A DNA stretch of 25,736 nt, taken from the NCBI GenBank assembly GCA_012522705.1, contig JAAYJY010000199.1, forward strand, positions 1 through 25,736, in the 5' to 3' direction. Below are positions 16,011-24,428 of this stretch, piece by piece. This DNA is from Syntrophomonadaceae bacterium. GTDB lineage: Bacteria > Bacillota > Syntrophomonadia > Syntrophomonadales > Syntrophomonadaceae. Within the stretch, counting starts at the first letter, position 1. Each line of letters opens with the position of its first letter. Made by a program: the position numbers and the translations under genes. The notes under the pieces were generated by a model. It had not been told where the DNA came from. It saw only the letters and a list, made by a program, of their open reading frames with translations, and made no database searches.

Positions 16011-16050
16011 TATCAATAGCTGAATGGCGTAGAGACGGGGGAGAAAGTCT

Positions 16051-16449
16051 ATGAAGGATTTGATATGTGATGAGTTTCAGAATACCGTTGGCGACCTCCT
16101 TATACGACACCATAGTCTAATAGATGTTCTCAGCAAATTATCCGAATCCAGCAGCCGGGTAAATCGCTCGGTAATAAAAGCAGTTACTGATTGTGGATGT
16201 GTTTGCATTGAAGCCAAAAAGACCACTATCCCAGAGCATCTGGAGTCCGTGGCCGAATTGAAAGCTTGTCTGGACAGCCATTTGCGGGGTGACTTATGTC
16301 CAATGTGCAATGAAGTGATAATGTGTGAAATGGGCAAGATGTTATTCTATACTGCTGCTCTGTGCAATATCATGGATATAAACCTCTACGACGTCTTTAT
16401 CAAGGAAAACAAAAAAGCCCATGCCCTGGGCTATTTCAATATGACTTGA
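16051..16449 (+). CDS. Small cysteine-rich protein, MazG-like helical C-terminus (related to proteins labelled DUF1573 in Clostridia)
   Basis: A 132-residue protein without signal peptide or membrane segment. It has nine cysteines, at 6, 48, 50, 52, 73, 83, 86, 92 and 105, clustered as DCGCVC and CPMCN. The end (CEMGKMLFYTAALCNIMDINLYDVFIKENKK) resembles the helical core of MazG-type NTP pyrophosphatases, but the usual EExxE metal site is not complete. I recall similar proteins near disA in other Clostridia, where they are conserved but uncharacterised; the family name is from memory. GGGGAG lies ahead of the ATG. It has its own promoter and a strong terminator. It converges with disA and diverges from the PIN/TRAM gene. 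Function unknown; metal binding is inference. Confidence 0.78.
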   Translation: MKDLICDEFQNTVGDLLIRHHSLIDVLSKLSESSSRVNRSVIKAVTDCGCVCIEAKKTTIPEHLESVAELKACLDSHLRGDLCPMCNEVIMCEMGKMLFYTAALCNIMDINLYDVFIKENKKAHALGYFNMT

Positions 16450-16473
16450 TATGCATCTGTCTTTGTGAGTCCG

Positions 16474-16497
16474 AAACCGCCATGGGGCGGTTTTTTT
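16474..16497 (+). terminator. Rho-independent terminator of the small cysteine-rich gene
   Basis: Stem AACCGCC / GGCGGTT (16475-16481 and 16486-16492) with a four-base loop, followed on the plus strand by a T run to 16497. The minus side has only three T, so it is directed at the plus-strand gene. Confidence 0.9.
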
Positions 16498-16580
16498 GTT
16501 TTCTCGACCCTTTGAATAGCGCCGCTATACTGGTGACCTGCAACTAAATATCACTTTGCGAAAGCCCTGTCCGAAGATAA

Positions 16581-17654
16581 CTAAACCATGTACTCCAGTA
16601 AGAATTGTTCGCGCATTCTCATCAGACCATTCTTGATGGATCGGGCCCGAACTTCACCGATTCCTTCCACCTCATCCAGCTCGTCGATAGAAGCCCGCAA
16701 GATTCTACTCAAGAAATGAAAGCGCTCCACCAGATTCTCTATGATCGCCGGTGGGATACGCGGAATCTTATTCAGCATGCGGTACCCGCGCGGTGCCGCC
16801 TGTTGTTCCAGGTGGGCGCTGGTAGTACCAAGAGCTAGACTCCTCATTAGTAGCAGAGCATCCGACACATCATCCTCATGGGTCCGGCGAACGCTGCTAA
16901 GGATTTCGGCTGGCGACTTCTCTTGGATGTTACAATAATCCTTGATGATTAGAGTGGCTTCTTCCTGAACATTGGCTTCCATCTCTTCCAACTGCATTTT
17001 GACTAGACGCCCCTCACTCCCCAGCTCGCTTATGTAATTCTCAATCTCGGCTGATATGTTCAGGACTTTTATAGAACGGTACAGAACGCTGCAAACCTCC
17101 CCAATGGTGACCAGTTCTTCAAATTCCAACCCACCGAGATGCTGCAAATCACGACTTAAAACATTACGATATTTCTCCAGCGTCTGGAGAGCTTGGTTAG
17201 CCTGTACCAGGATAGTAGCGATATCCCGCAGTCTGAAACTTGAATTCCCTTGGAACAGGGTCACCACTTGCCGGCGCTGCGATATTGCTACTACCAGTTC
17301 CCCCGTTTGGAGGGCTACTCTCTCCGCGGTGCGGTGCCGTATACCGGTCTCCTGGGAAGGGAGATTGGGATTAGGGTCCAATTGGGCGTTTACTTTTATT
17401 ATTTGACTGGCATCATGGTTGGTAATAATAGCACCGTCCATTTTGGCTAACTCGTAGAGACGAGCCGGTGAAAATTCGCAATCAATTTGAAATCCCCCTG
17501 ACGCCATCCCCATGACCTCAGGTGAATCCCCCACTACGATTAAAGCCCCGGTCTTGGCCTGGATTACATTCTCGATGCCTAGGCGAAAATCGGTCCCTGG
17601 GGCCAGCATCTGCAAAGACCGGCGGAATCGCACCCGAAAAATATCTTCTGCCAC
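16581..17654 (-). CDS. disA: DNA integrity scanning protein / diadenylate cyclase DisA
   Basis: Makes the second messenger c-di-AMP from ATP and scans DNA for branched lesions. The 357-residue product has the DAC domain with the DGA triplet (residues 73-75) and the RHRT motif (106-109), a coiled linker, and a C-terminal helix-hairpin-helix region (DELDEVEGIGEVRARSIKNGL) for DNA binding. The start is GTG at 17654, overlapping the radA stop as TAGTG, so translation is probably coupled to radA. RadA is known to restrain DisA in Bacillus. The stop is TAG. Confidence 0.97.
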   Translation of the reverse strand: MAEDIFRVRFRRSLQMLAPGTDFRLGIENVIQAKTGALIVVGDSPEVMGMASGGFQIDCEFSPARLYELAKMDGAIITNHDASQIIKVNAQLDPNPNLPSQETGIRHRTAERVALQTGELVVAISQRRQVVTLFQGNSSFRLRDIATILVQANQALQTLEKYRNVLSRDLQHLGGLEFEELVTIGEVCSVLYRSIKVLNISAEIENYISELGSEGRLVKMQLEEMEANVQEEATLIIKDYCNIQEKSPAEILSSVRRTHEDDVSDALLLMRSLALGTTSAHLEQQAAPRGYRMLNKIPRIPPAIIENLVERFHFLSRILRASIDELDEVEGIGEVRARSIKNGLMRMREQFLLEYMV

Positions 17655-19018
17655 TATTCACCCTCCATCAACATCTCAATGAATTCGCCAAGGTTCTTCA
17701 CTTCGGTGACCACCAAGTGCCTAAAATCAGATTTTCCATACTTGCCCCCGGACGGGACCGCCACACCTTTGTATCCCAACCTTTCAATCTCCTTCAGGCG
17801 GGCATCCAAAAAGGCTGCGGTCCGTATCTCGCCGGAAAGGGCCAATTCCCCTAGATAGACCATGTCCAAAGGCAGCGGCCGTTCCCGATAACTGGACAGA
17901 ATAGCTGCCGCTATTCCCAGATCAATAGCCGGGTCACGTAAAAATACTCCACCGGTTATCTTGAGGTAGACGTCGCAGGCCGACAGATTTATCCCTCGAT
18001 TTTTCTCAAGTACCGCAATGATCAGAGCCAATCTATTTTGGTCCACTCCCGAGGCCATTCGCCGCGAATATCCAGGATTGGCCGGTACTACCAGAGCCTG
18101 TATCTCGATGAGCAGGGGGCGGCTCCCTTCAAAAGCGGCCACCACTGCACTGCCGGTGACACTAGGATCCTTGCAGCTTAAAAATACCCGGGAGGGATCG
18201 ATTACCTCACGAAGCCCGGATGCACTCATTTCCAAAAGCCCGATCTCATCCGTAGCGCCAAAGCGGTTCTTGATGCCCCTCAGCAACCGAAAAGGGAAGT
18301 GTTTTTCCCCTTCGAAATATATAACCACATCTACCATATGCTCCAGAACTTTTGGTCCGGCGAGAGCCCCTTCTTTGGTCACATGGCCAATTAAGAAAAA
18401 CACCCGGTCACTTTTCTTGGCCAACTCCGTTATTCTAGCGGTACACTCCCGTAACTGCGATACACTTCCGGGGATGGAAGTCAAATTATCGGAATATACG
18501 GTTTGAATGGAATCAATGATGACCAGGTCTGGAGTCAGTTCCTGAAGATAACCGGCCAAGGAGTCGATGTTCTGATCGTTTAGAAAATATATGGCGGAAC
18601 TTTCAATGCCCAATCGGTCTGCCCTGAGTCTGATTTGCCCCGCCGACTCTTCCCCAGAAAGATAAAGGACCCTTCTGTCCCTTCTGCCAATATAATCCGC
18701 TGCCTGCAGGAGAAGAGTGGATTTTCCGATTCCAGGGTCACCTCCCAACAGGACAATCGATCCAGGGACCATGCCCCCGCCCAATACCCGGTCGAATTCT
18801 CCGATGCCAGTGGAATACCGATTCATTCGGGTAAGGGCGATCTCCGAGAGAAGAGTAGGGCTGGCCTTGCCTTTGTTACGGGCACCTGTTACCTGGCGGC
18901 TGGGCACGCTCTCCTCCATCAGGCTGTTCCAGTTCCCGCAGCTTGGGCAGCGTCCCAGCCATTTTATAGATTCATGGCCGCATTCCCTGCAGATGAATCG
19001 GGTAAGGTTTTTACCCAT
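17654..19018 (-). CDS. radA: DNA repair protein RadA
   Basis: A DnaB-like ATPase that promotes branch migration in recombination. The 454-residue product has a C4 zinc finger (Cys10, 13, 24, 27), Walker A GDPGIGKSTLL (93-103), VIIDSIQT as Walker B, the RadA-specific IKNRFGATDEIG motif, and a C-terminal Lon-like domain. AAGGGGAG precedes the ATG at 19018. The stop shares its G with the disA start. The 158 bases between it and clpC hold no clear promoter, although a lone TATAAT lies ahead of its start. Confidence 0.97.
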   Translation of the reverse strand: MGKNLTRFICRECGHESIKWLGRCPSCGNWNSLMEESVPSRQVTGARNKGKASPTLLSEIALTRMNRYSTGIGEFDRVLGGGMVPGSIVLLGGDPGIGKSTLLLQAADYIGRRDRRVLYLSGEESAGQIRLRADRLGIESSAIYFLNDQNIDSLAGYLQELTPDLVIIDSIQTVYSDNLTSIPGSVSQLRECTARITELAKKSDRVFFLIGHVTKEGALAGPKVLEHMVDVVIYFEGEKHFPFRLLRGIKNRFGATDEIGLLEMSASGLREVIDPSRVFLSCKDPSVTGSAVVAAFEGSRPLLIEIQALVVPANPGYSRRMASGVDQNRLALIIAVLEKNRGINLSACDVYLKITGGVFLRDPAIDLGIAAAILSSYRERPLPLDMVYLGELALSGEIRTAAFLDARLKEIERLGYKGVAVPSGGKYGKSDFRHLVVTEVKNLGEFIEMLMEGE

Positions 19019-19176
19019 AATTCTCCCCTTATAGATACGATTATAGTCCAGATCCTTACTACTGTGGTTTACTTACTCCCTTGTTCGCCTTTGTCGGCTG
19101 CTCATAGAACAACACATAAGCTACTGCAGGTGGTGCAGCCTTGGGGTGATGGGTTATTCCGGTCTAATGACTTCCC

Positions 19177-21669
19177 TTAAGACACAGGTGTTTGCCTGCG
19201 AACCACTATTTTATTGTCTTCGGCATCGACTAATATGGTATCCCCGGGAAGAACCGCCTTCTTAAGAATCTCTTCGGATACCGTGTCCTCTATCATCTTT
19301 TGTATGGCCCTCTTCAAAGGGCGGGCCCCGTAGTTGGGGTCGTAGCCTTCCTTCATAATCAGATCTTGGGCAGTCGCGCTTATCTCCAGCTCAAAACCGT
19401 TTTCCTTTATGCGCTGGGATAATTCCTGGAGCAGCAGATTGATGATCTTCCTCAGTTCCGCGTCGCTAAGGCTATGGAAAACGATTATCTCGTCAATGCG
19501 GTTGAGAAACTCGGGGCGGAAAGTATGCTTCATCTGCTCCATGCCCCGGTCTTTCATTTTCTCATAATTATCTGCTTCATCCGCAACCCGCTGGAACCCC
19601 ATAGTCAGGTTTTTGAATAGGCTTTCGGCCCCAACATTGGAGGTCATAATGATTATGGTATTGCGAAAATCTACCGTCCGTCCCTGACCGTCGGTCATCC
19701 TCCCATCCTCCAAGACCTGGAGGAGTATATTGTACACATCAGGATGGGCCTTTTCTATCTCATCCAGCAAAATAACCGAATATGGTTTCCGCCTTACTTT
19801 TTCGGTCAGTTGTCCGCCCTCATCGTAACCTACGTATCCGGGCGGAGAGCCGATCATGCGGGAAACTGCATGCTTTTCCATGTATTCGGACATATCCAGT
19901 CTTATGACCGACTCCTCACTGGCAAACATGGCTTCGGCCAAGGCCCGAGCCAACTCGGTCTTGCCTACGCCGGTGGGCCCAAGGAACACAAATGATCCTA
20001 TCGGACGGTGAGGATTTTTTAAACCGGCCCGAGCCCGGCGCACTGCCTTGGCAACCGACTGGACGGCCTCATCCTGCCCTACCACCCGGTTGTGCAATGC
20101 CTCTTCCAGATGCAGCAGTCGTTCTCCTTCTTCAATGGCTATCTTACTGACCGGGATCCCGGTCCATTGCGAGATGATTTCGGCTATCTCCTCTTCCCCG
20201 ACAATGCCTGCTTGTACACTGCGCTTGCTCATCCAATCCCGGCGCCGGGCTTCAATCTGCTCCTTAAACGTCTGTTCCTGGTCCCTTAATTGAGCCGCCT
20301 TTTCATATTCCTGGGCGTTGATAGCCTCCTCTTTTTCGTTTATGATCTCGGCCAATCTTGCTTCCAATTCTTTCACATCGGCCGGCAGCACATAGTTGGC
20401 CAACCGCACCCGGGAGGCAGCCTCATCGATCAGGTCGATAGCCTTGTCGGGCAGGAAGCGGTCAGTTATATAACGGGCTGACTGCCGAACCGCGCTCTCT
20501 AATGCCTGATCGTTGATCTTGACCATGTGATGAGCCTCGTAACGGTCACGCAAACCTTTCAGTATCTCAATACTCTCCTCAACAGTAGGTTCATCAACCT
20601 GGATGGGTTGAAACCGCCTCTCCAGTGCGGCATCCTTCTCTATATACTTCCTGTATTCATTCAGGGTAGTGGCTCCCACGCATTGGAATTCCCCCCGAGC
20701 CAGCGAAGGTTTCAAGATATTGGCGGCATCAATGGCACCTTCGGCCGCGCCCGCTCCCACCAAGGTGTGCAGTTCGTCTATAAATACAACCACGTCGCCA
20801 GCACTTTTTATCTCATTGACTATCTTGGTTAGCCGATCCTCAAATTCGCCCCGGTATTTGGTCCCGGCGATCATGGAGGATAAATCCAGCGATATCACCC
20901 GCTTATGGCTCAGGGTCTCCGGCACCTTGTTTTCATAGATGATCTGAGCTAGCCCCTCAACTATCGCTGTCTTTCCCACCCCTGGGTCTCCTATTAGGAC
21001 CGGATTATTCTTGGTGCGCCGTGATAAAATCTGTACAACCCGCTCGATTTCTTTTTCCCGACCGATAACCGGGTCCAGGCGCCCCTCCGCGGCCTCCTTG
21101 GTTAGGTCTCGGCTGTAAGCATCCAGAGTGGGTGTCTTACTGCGGGCCTTCCTGCTTTTTTGGCTGAAAGATGCTGCTCCTCCTGGGTGGTCGTTCGGAG
21201 ACTCGGAAGGCCCCATGCCAGTTCCCTCCCCCCCCAGCAATACCATGACTTGTTGACGCAAGGTATCTAACTTCACTCCCATAGACAATAGCACCTGGCT
21301 GGCCAATCCCTCTTCTTCCCGGAGGAGCGCCAGGAGGATATGCTCAGTTCCAACGTAATTTACGCCCTGCATACGCGCCTCATCAAAGGATAGGTTGAAC
21401 ACCTTTTTTACCCGTGGGGTGATAGGCAAGTCGCCGTCGGGCCCTTCCCTGGCATGTTCCTCCTTGCCTATAAAGCGTTTGACTTCTTCGCGAACATTGG
21501 CTAAATCAATCCCCAGGTTGATCAAAGCCCGGGCACCTACTCCTTCGCCTTCTCGCAGCAGACCCAACAATATGTGTTCGGTACCAATAGCCGACTGGCC
21601 CATTTCTCTTGCTTCTTCCTGGGCATGGATTACGGTATTGCGGGCGCGCTGGGTAAACTTTCTAAACAT
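19177..21669 (-). CDS. clpC: ATP-dependent Clp protease ATP-binding subunit ClpC
   Basis: An AAA+ unfoldase that feeds proteins to ClpP, including arginine-phosphorylated proteins marked by McsB. The 830-residue product has two N-terminal Clp_N repeats (about 3-140), the first ATPase with GDPGVGKT (227-234), a UVR-like coiled middle region (YEKAAQLRDQEQTF), and the second ATPase with GPTGVGKTELA. IGSPPGYVGYDEGGQ and TSNVGAESL are also present. The ATG follows the mcsB TAG with no gap, and GAGGAGG lies upstream. It is the last gene of the mcsA-mcsB-clpC run. Confidence 0.98.
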   Translation of the reverse strand: MFRKFTQRARNTVIHAQEEAREMGQSAIGTEHILLGLLREGEGVGARALINLGIDLANVREEVKRFIGKEEHAREGPDGDLPITPRVKKVFNLSFDEARMQGVNYVGTEHILLALLREEEGLASQVLLSMGVKLDTLRQQVMVLLGGEGTGMGPSESPNDHPGGAASFSQKSRKARSKTPTLDAYSRDLTKEAAEGRLDPVIGREKEIERVVQILSRRTKNNPVLIGDPGVGKTAIVEGLAQIIYENKVPETLSHKRVISLDLSSMIAGTKYRGEFEDRLTKIVNEIKSAGDVVVFIDELHTLVGAGAAEGAIDAANILKPSLARGEFQCVGATTLNEYRKYIEKDAALERRFQPIQVDEPTVEESIEILKGLRDRYEAHHMVKINDQALESAVRQSARYITDRFLPDKAIDLIDEAASRVRLANYVLPADVKELEARLAEIINEKEEAINAQEYEKAAQLRDQEQTFKEQIEARRRDWMSKRSVQAGIVGEEEIAEIISQWTGIPVSKIAIEEGERLLHLEEALHNRVVGQDEAVQSVAKAVRRARAGLKNPHRPIGSFVFLGPTGVGKTELARALAEAMFASEESVIRLDMSEYMEKHAVSRMIGSPPGYVGYDEGGQLTEKVRRKPYSVILLDEIEKAHPDVYNILLQVLEDGRMTDGQGRTVDFRNTIIIMTSNVGAESLFKNLTMGFQRVADEADNYEKMKDRGMEQMKHTFRPEFLNRIDEIIVFHSLSDAELRKIINLLLQELSQRIKENGFELEISATAQDLIMKEGYDPNYGARPLKRAIQKMIEDTVSEEILKKAVLPGDTILVDAEDNKIVVRRQTPVS

Positions 21670-22743
21670 CTAATCGGCCTCCTCACCTGATAACATCTGC
21701 TTAATGACCTCCGCTCTTAAGACGTCGCGCTGCACGGTCTCCATAGGGAGACCTCCAATCTTTTGTAAGTGGGCGGGCCGGATAGCAACCATCAATTGGT
21801 TTAAGGAAAAGATGCTGATATCCTTGATTATCCCCAAATCGATCCCCAATCTTACCATGGACAGCATTCTTAAAGCCTCATCTGAACCTATCAAACGGGC
21901 GTTGCTTAAAATACCATAGGCTCTCCCTATTTTGTCCTCCAACTGGTAGGGCACGTCTGCCCGCAACCTCTCGCGGAGCAGGTTTTCCTGTTCAACTATC
22001 TGTTCGGCGATTGTCTGCAGGTAATTGTATATATCTTCCTCCGATTGTCCCAAGGTAATCTGATTGGAAATTTGATAAAAATTGCCCGCCGGTTCGCTCC
22101 CCTCGCCATACAACCCCCGAACCGCTAAGCCTAGTTGATTAACGTTTTGCAACAACTGTTTGATGGCACCGGTCATCTGGGCTGCCGGCAAATGGAGCAT
22201 CACGGAGGCCCGCAGGCCGGTCCCCACATTGGTGGGGCAGGCGGTTAGATACCCGGTTGTTTCAGAGAATGCGTAGTCCAGAGTCTGCTCCAGTTCATCA
22301 TCCAATTGTTGGGCCAAAGCATGGCACTCTTTAAGCTGCAATCCTGGCAGCAGGCATTGTATGCGCAGGTGATCTTCTTCATTGATCATAACCGCCAACG
22401 ATCCGTCCCCATTAAGCATGATGCCCCGATGTCCATCCCCGGAAGCACAATGCTCGGGACTGCACAGATGTTTTTCACTCAACCTTTGCCGGGCCAATGT
22501 ATCCAATTTGTCAAAGGTCAACAATTGCATTGAGCCCAAAACCAAGCCCGGGTTCCCCTCGCGGGCGGCTCTCACCTGCTCCATGATCGCCCTGCCTTTG
22601 ACTGGATCCAAAAGATGGGGGAAGGGAATGCCAGCTATATTGCGGGCCAATCGTACCCGGCATGAAATAACGATATCACGGCGGTCGGCCGGTACGTTCA
22701 TCCAATAAACATAATTACCGCCCAACAGGCCTTCCCGATTCAT
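21670..22743 (-). CDS. mcsB: Protein arginine kinase McsB
   Basis: Phosphorylates arginine in damaged proteins and thereby marks them for ClpC-ClpP. The 357-residue phosphagen-kinase-like domain has IVISCRVRLARNIAGIPFPH (nucleotide arginine site), CPTNVGTGLRASVMLHLP and VRGLYGEGSEPAGNFYQISN. Near the C-terminus QRDVLRAEVI contains the RDxxRA phosphoarginine-binding pocket used for self-activation. AAGGAGG lies nine bases before the ATG at 22743. It is in an operon with mcsA and clpC, and the TAG stop abuts the clpC ATG. Confidence 0.97.
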   Translation of the reverse strand: MNREGLLGGNYVYWMNVPADRRDIVISCRVRLARNIAGIPFPHLLDPVKGRAIMEQVRAAREGNPGLVLGSMQLLTFDKLDTLARQRLSEKHLCSPEHCASGDGHRGIMLNGDGSLAVMINEEDHLRIQCLLPGLQLKECHALAQQLDDELEQTLDYAFSETTGYLTACPTNVGTGLRASVMLHLPAAQMTGAIKQLLQNVNQLGLAVRGLYGEGSEPAGNFYQISNQITLGQSEEDIYNYLQTIAEQIVEQENLLRERLRADVPYQLEDKIGRAYGILSNARLIGSDEALRMLSMVRLGIDLGIIKDISIFSLNQLMVAIRPAHLQKIGGLPMETVQRDVLRAEVIKQMLSGEEAD

Positions 22744-22757
22744 ATCGGCCCGCCTCC

Positions 22758-23261
22758 TTAGGATATTTTTTTCTCCAATTCGATTACCTGATCCCGCATC
22801 TGGGCTGCCTGTTCATATTTCTCTTCCTTAATCGCAGCTTGTATCTGGTTTCTTAATACCTCTATCTGTTTTTTGATATATATCTTATAGCCACCCCGAG
22901 TTGGTATCTTCCCAGAATGCTTGCTGTTGCCATGTATACGGCGCAGGGATGCATCCATCTCCTGGTGGTAGACCCGATAACACTCATTGCACCCCAGTTT
23001 TCCCACTCGTTTTATATCCATAATTGTCATCCCGCATTGGGGACACTGGACCTTGGCCTCCGGCATCTCTTCCTGTTTATAGATTGAGCTGAACATACCG
23101 CCTAAAAAATTGGGCAGGGAAAACTGGTTATCGGCGTTGAACAGAAGATTGCTCTTATTGCAGGCGCATTGTTCACATAGATGACTCTCCGTCTTTTCAC
23201 CATTGAAAACCTGGGTTAAATGGACCATAGCAAGCCTTTCCTGGCACTCCTCACATAGCAT
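22758..23261 (-). CDS. mcsA: McsA, zinc-finger activator of McsB
   Basis: A zinc-binding partner needed for McsB kinase activity. The 167-residue protein has paired CxxC elements (MLCEECQERLA, LCEQCAC, CPQCGM, LGCNECYRVY) and a C-terminal UVR motif (YEQAAQMRDQVIELEKKI). I chose the ATG at 23261, because AGGAGG lies seven bases upstream; the open frame extends to a TTG at 23267. In most Firmicutes ctsR comes immediately before; here there is only non-coding sequence and then the wecG terminator. The possible promoter is at 23361-23390. Confidence 0.94.
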   Translation of the reverse strand: MLCEECQERLAMVHLTQVFNGEKTESHLCEQCACNKSNLLFNADNQFSLPNFLGGMFSSIYKQEEMPEAKVQCPQCGMTIMDIKRVGKLGCNECYRVYHQEMDASLRRIHGNSKHSGKIPTRGGYKIYIKKQIEVLRNQIQAAIKEEKYEQAAQMRDQVIELEKKIS

Positions 23262-23360
23262 GGCCAAGCCTCCTATTTCTTAAAGTGGGCTAATTCATGG
23301 TTCAAGGTTTAGTCCAAAGTTCTCCTAATAATATGGAGAAAGTTTATGATGTGTCACATT

Positions 23361-23390
23361 ATTGTACCCCGCACAGGGATTAGGATGCAA
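23361..23390 (-). promoter_or_regulatory. Possible promoter of mcsA-mcsB-clpC
   Basis: TTGCAT (23385-23390), an 18-base spacer and TACAAT (23361-23366) on the minus strand, about 100 bases before mcsA. An AT-rich weaker alternative lies further upstream (TTATCA-17-TATATA). Neither is certain. Confidence 0.45.
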
Positions 23391-23466
23391 TCATATGCGT
23401 AAATATATATATCCTTTTAATATAATTGTGATAACGGTGTCCTGCCACCAACGGACCATAAACGAA

Positions 23467-23493
23467 TTAAAAAACACCTGCATTAGGCAAGTG
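23467..23493 (-). terminator. Rho-independent terminator after the WecG/TagA gene
   Basis: Stem CACTTGC / GCAGGTG (23487-23493 and 23475-23481, one G-U pair), five-base loop, then six T on the minus strand. It separates this unit from mcsA. Confidence 0.8.
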
Positions 23494-23560
23494 CTTATAT
23501 AGAATTAGCATCAGATACCGTTGCGTTCCATCGCTATCGACAGTCTCGGTCGGGGAAGTG

Positions 23561-24334
23561 TTACTTCTTCCTTTGATGCTCAAGCTTATATTTGCTTGTG
23601 AGAATCAGCCCCACGAACTTGGGTAAGGCCAACTGGCGGCGCCAGCGACTGGGTTCAGACAGCAAGCGATAGAGCCACTCCAGGTTCATTTTTATAACCC
23701 ACCCCGGTGCCCGTCTTTTGTTTCCGGCAATTACGTCCAGGCTCCCGCCGACACCAATACAGACGGGCACGGAAAGATCCTTATGGTGTTGACTGATCCA
23801 GGTTTCCTGCCGGGGAGCACCTAAGGATACCACCAGTATATCGGCTTGGCGACGGTTAACATCAGCAATTATGGCCGCCTCTTCGGCGGCTTGAAAATAA
23901 CCGTGATGGCTTCCGCAGATATCCAACCCGGGGAAACTTGCCTGCAGCCGTTCTGCGGCTTGCTCGGCTACCCCCGGGGATGATCCCAACAGATATATCT
24001 TCCACCCTTTTGCCGCGGCGGCCGCGCACATTCTCCAGAATAAGTCGATGCCTGACACCCTCTCGGGGATAAGGTAACCTAGTTGTCGGCCGCCCCATAC
24101 TATTCCAATCCCATCTGGGGTTACCAGGGCCGCTTGATTGATAATTTCCAGCAGTTCTGGGTTAGTGCGGGCCTGGTACACTATCTCCGCATTCAAGGTT
24201 ATTACATGGGCGGTTATACCAGTCTCGATATATTTGGCTATTCTATCAATACACTGTTCGGTTGCCAACATGTCTACCCGGCATCCGAGAATGACCGCTT
24301 GGTTCCGTTTCAACCATAATCCCCTTTCCTTCAT
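23561..24334 (-). CDS. WecG/TagA/CpsF family glycosyltransferase (GT26)
   Basis: A family that transfers N-acetylmannosamine-type sugars to lipid carriers in cell-wall teichoic acid or polysaccharide assembly. The 257-residue product has the family signatures VITLNAEIVYQART, LVTPDGIGIVWGGR, RVSGIDLFWRM, KIYLLGSSPGVAEQA and VSLGAPRQETWI, plus a C-terminal RRAPGWVIKMNLEWLYRLL segment ending in basic residues. The ATG at 24334 has a weak ribosome site; a TTG at 24313 has GGAAAGGGG seven bases upstream and may be the true start, giving 250 residues. It lies between the mreB/mbl gene and mcsA with its own terminator. The specific polymer is unknown. Confidence 0.93.
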   Translation of the reverse strand: MKERGLWLKRNQAVILGCRVDMLATEQCIDRIAKYIETGITAHVITLNAEIVYQARTNPELLEIINQAALVTPDGIGIVWGGRQLGYLIPERVSGIDLFWRMCAAAAAKGWKIYLLGSSPGVAEQAAERLQASFPGLDICGSHHGYFQAAEEAAIIADVNRRQADILVVSLGAPRQETWISQHHKDLSVPVCIGVGGSLDVIAGNKRRAPGWVIKMNLEWLYRLLSEPSRWRRQLALPKFVGLILTSKYKLEHQRKK

Positions 24335-24399
24335 TAGTCTCGCAGGTGAGCCCTTGGGCCTCGGTCAATATTATTGTAGCCTGAAATGCCGAGCTTTCA

Positions 24400-24422
24400 T
24401 AAAAAAACCGCCTCCAGGCGGT
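24400..24422 (-). terminator. Rho-independent terminator after mreB
   Basis: Stem ACCGCC / GGCGGT (24417-24422 and 24407-24412) with a four-base loop and a run of seven T on the minus strand. It begins seven bases past the mreB stop codon. Confidence 0.9.
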
Positions 24423-24428
24423 AGAGCC

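Noticed and set aside
16515..16530. Palindrome ATAGCGCCGCTAT as a disA terminator
   Set aside because: No T run follows in the disA direction.
19019..19176. TATAAT ahead of radA as a promoter
   Set aside because: No acceptable -35 box at 16-18 bases and no extended -10; left out as too weak.
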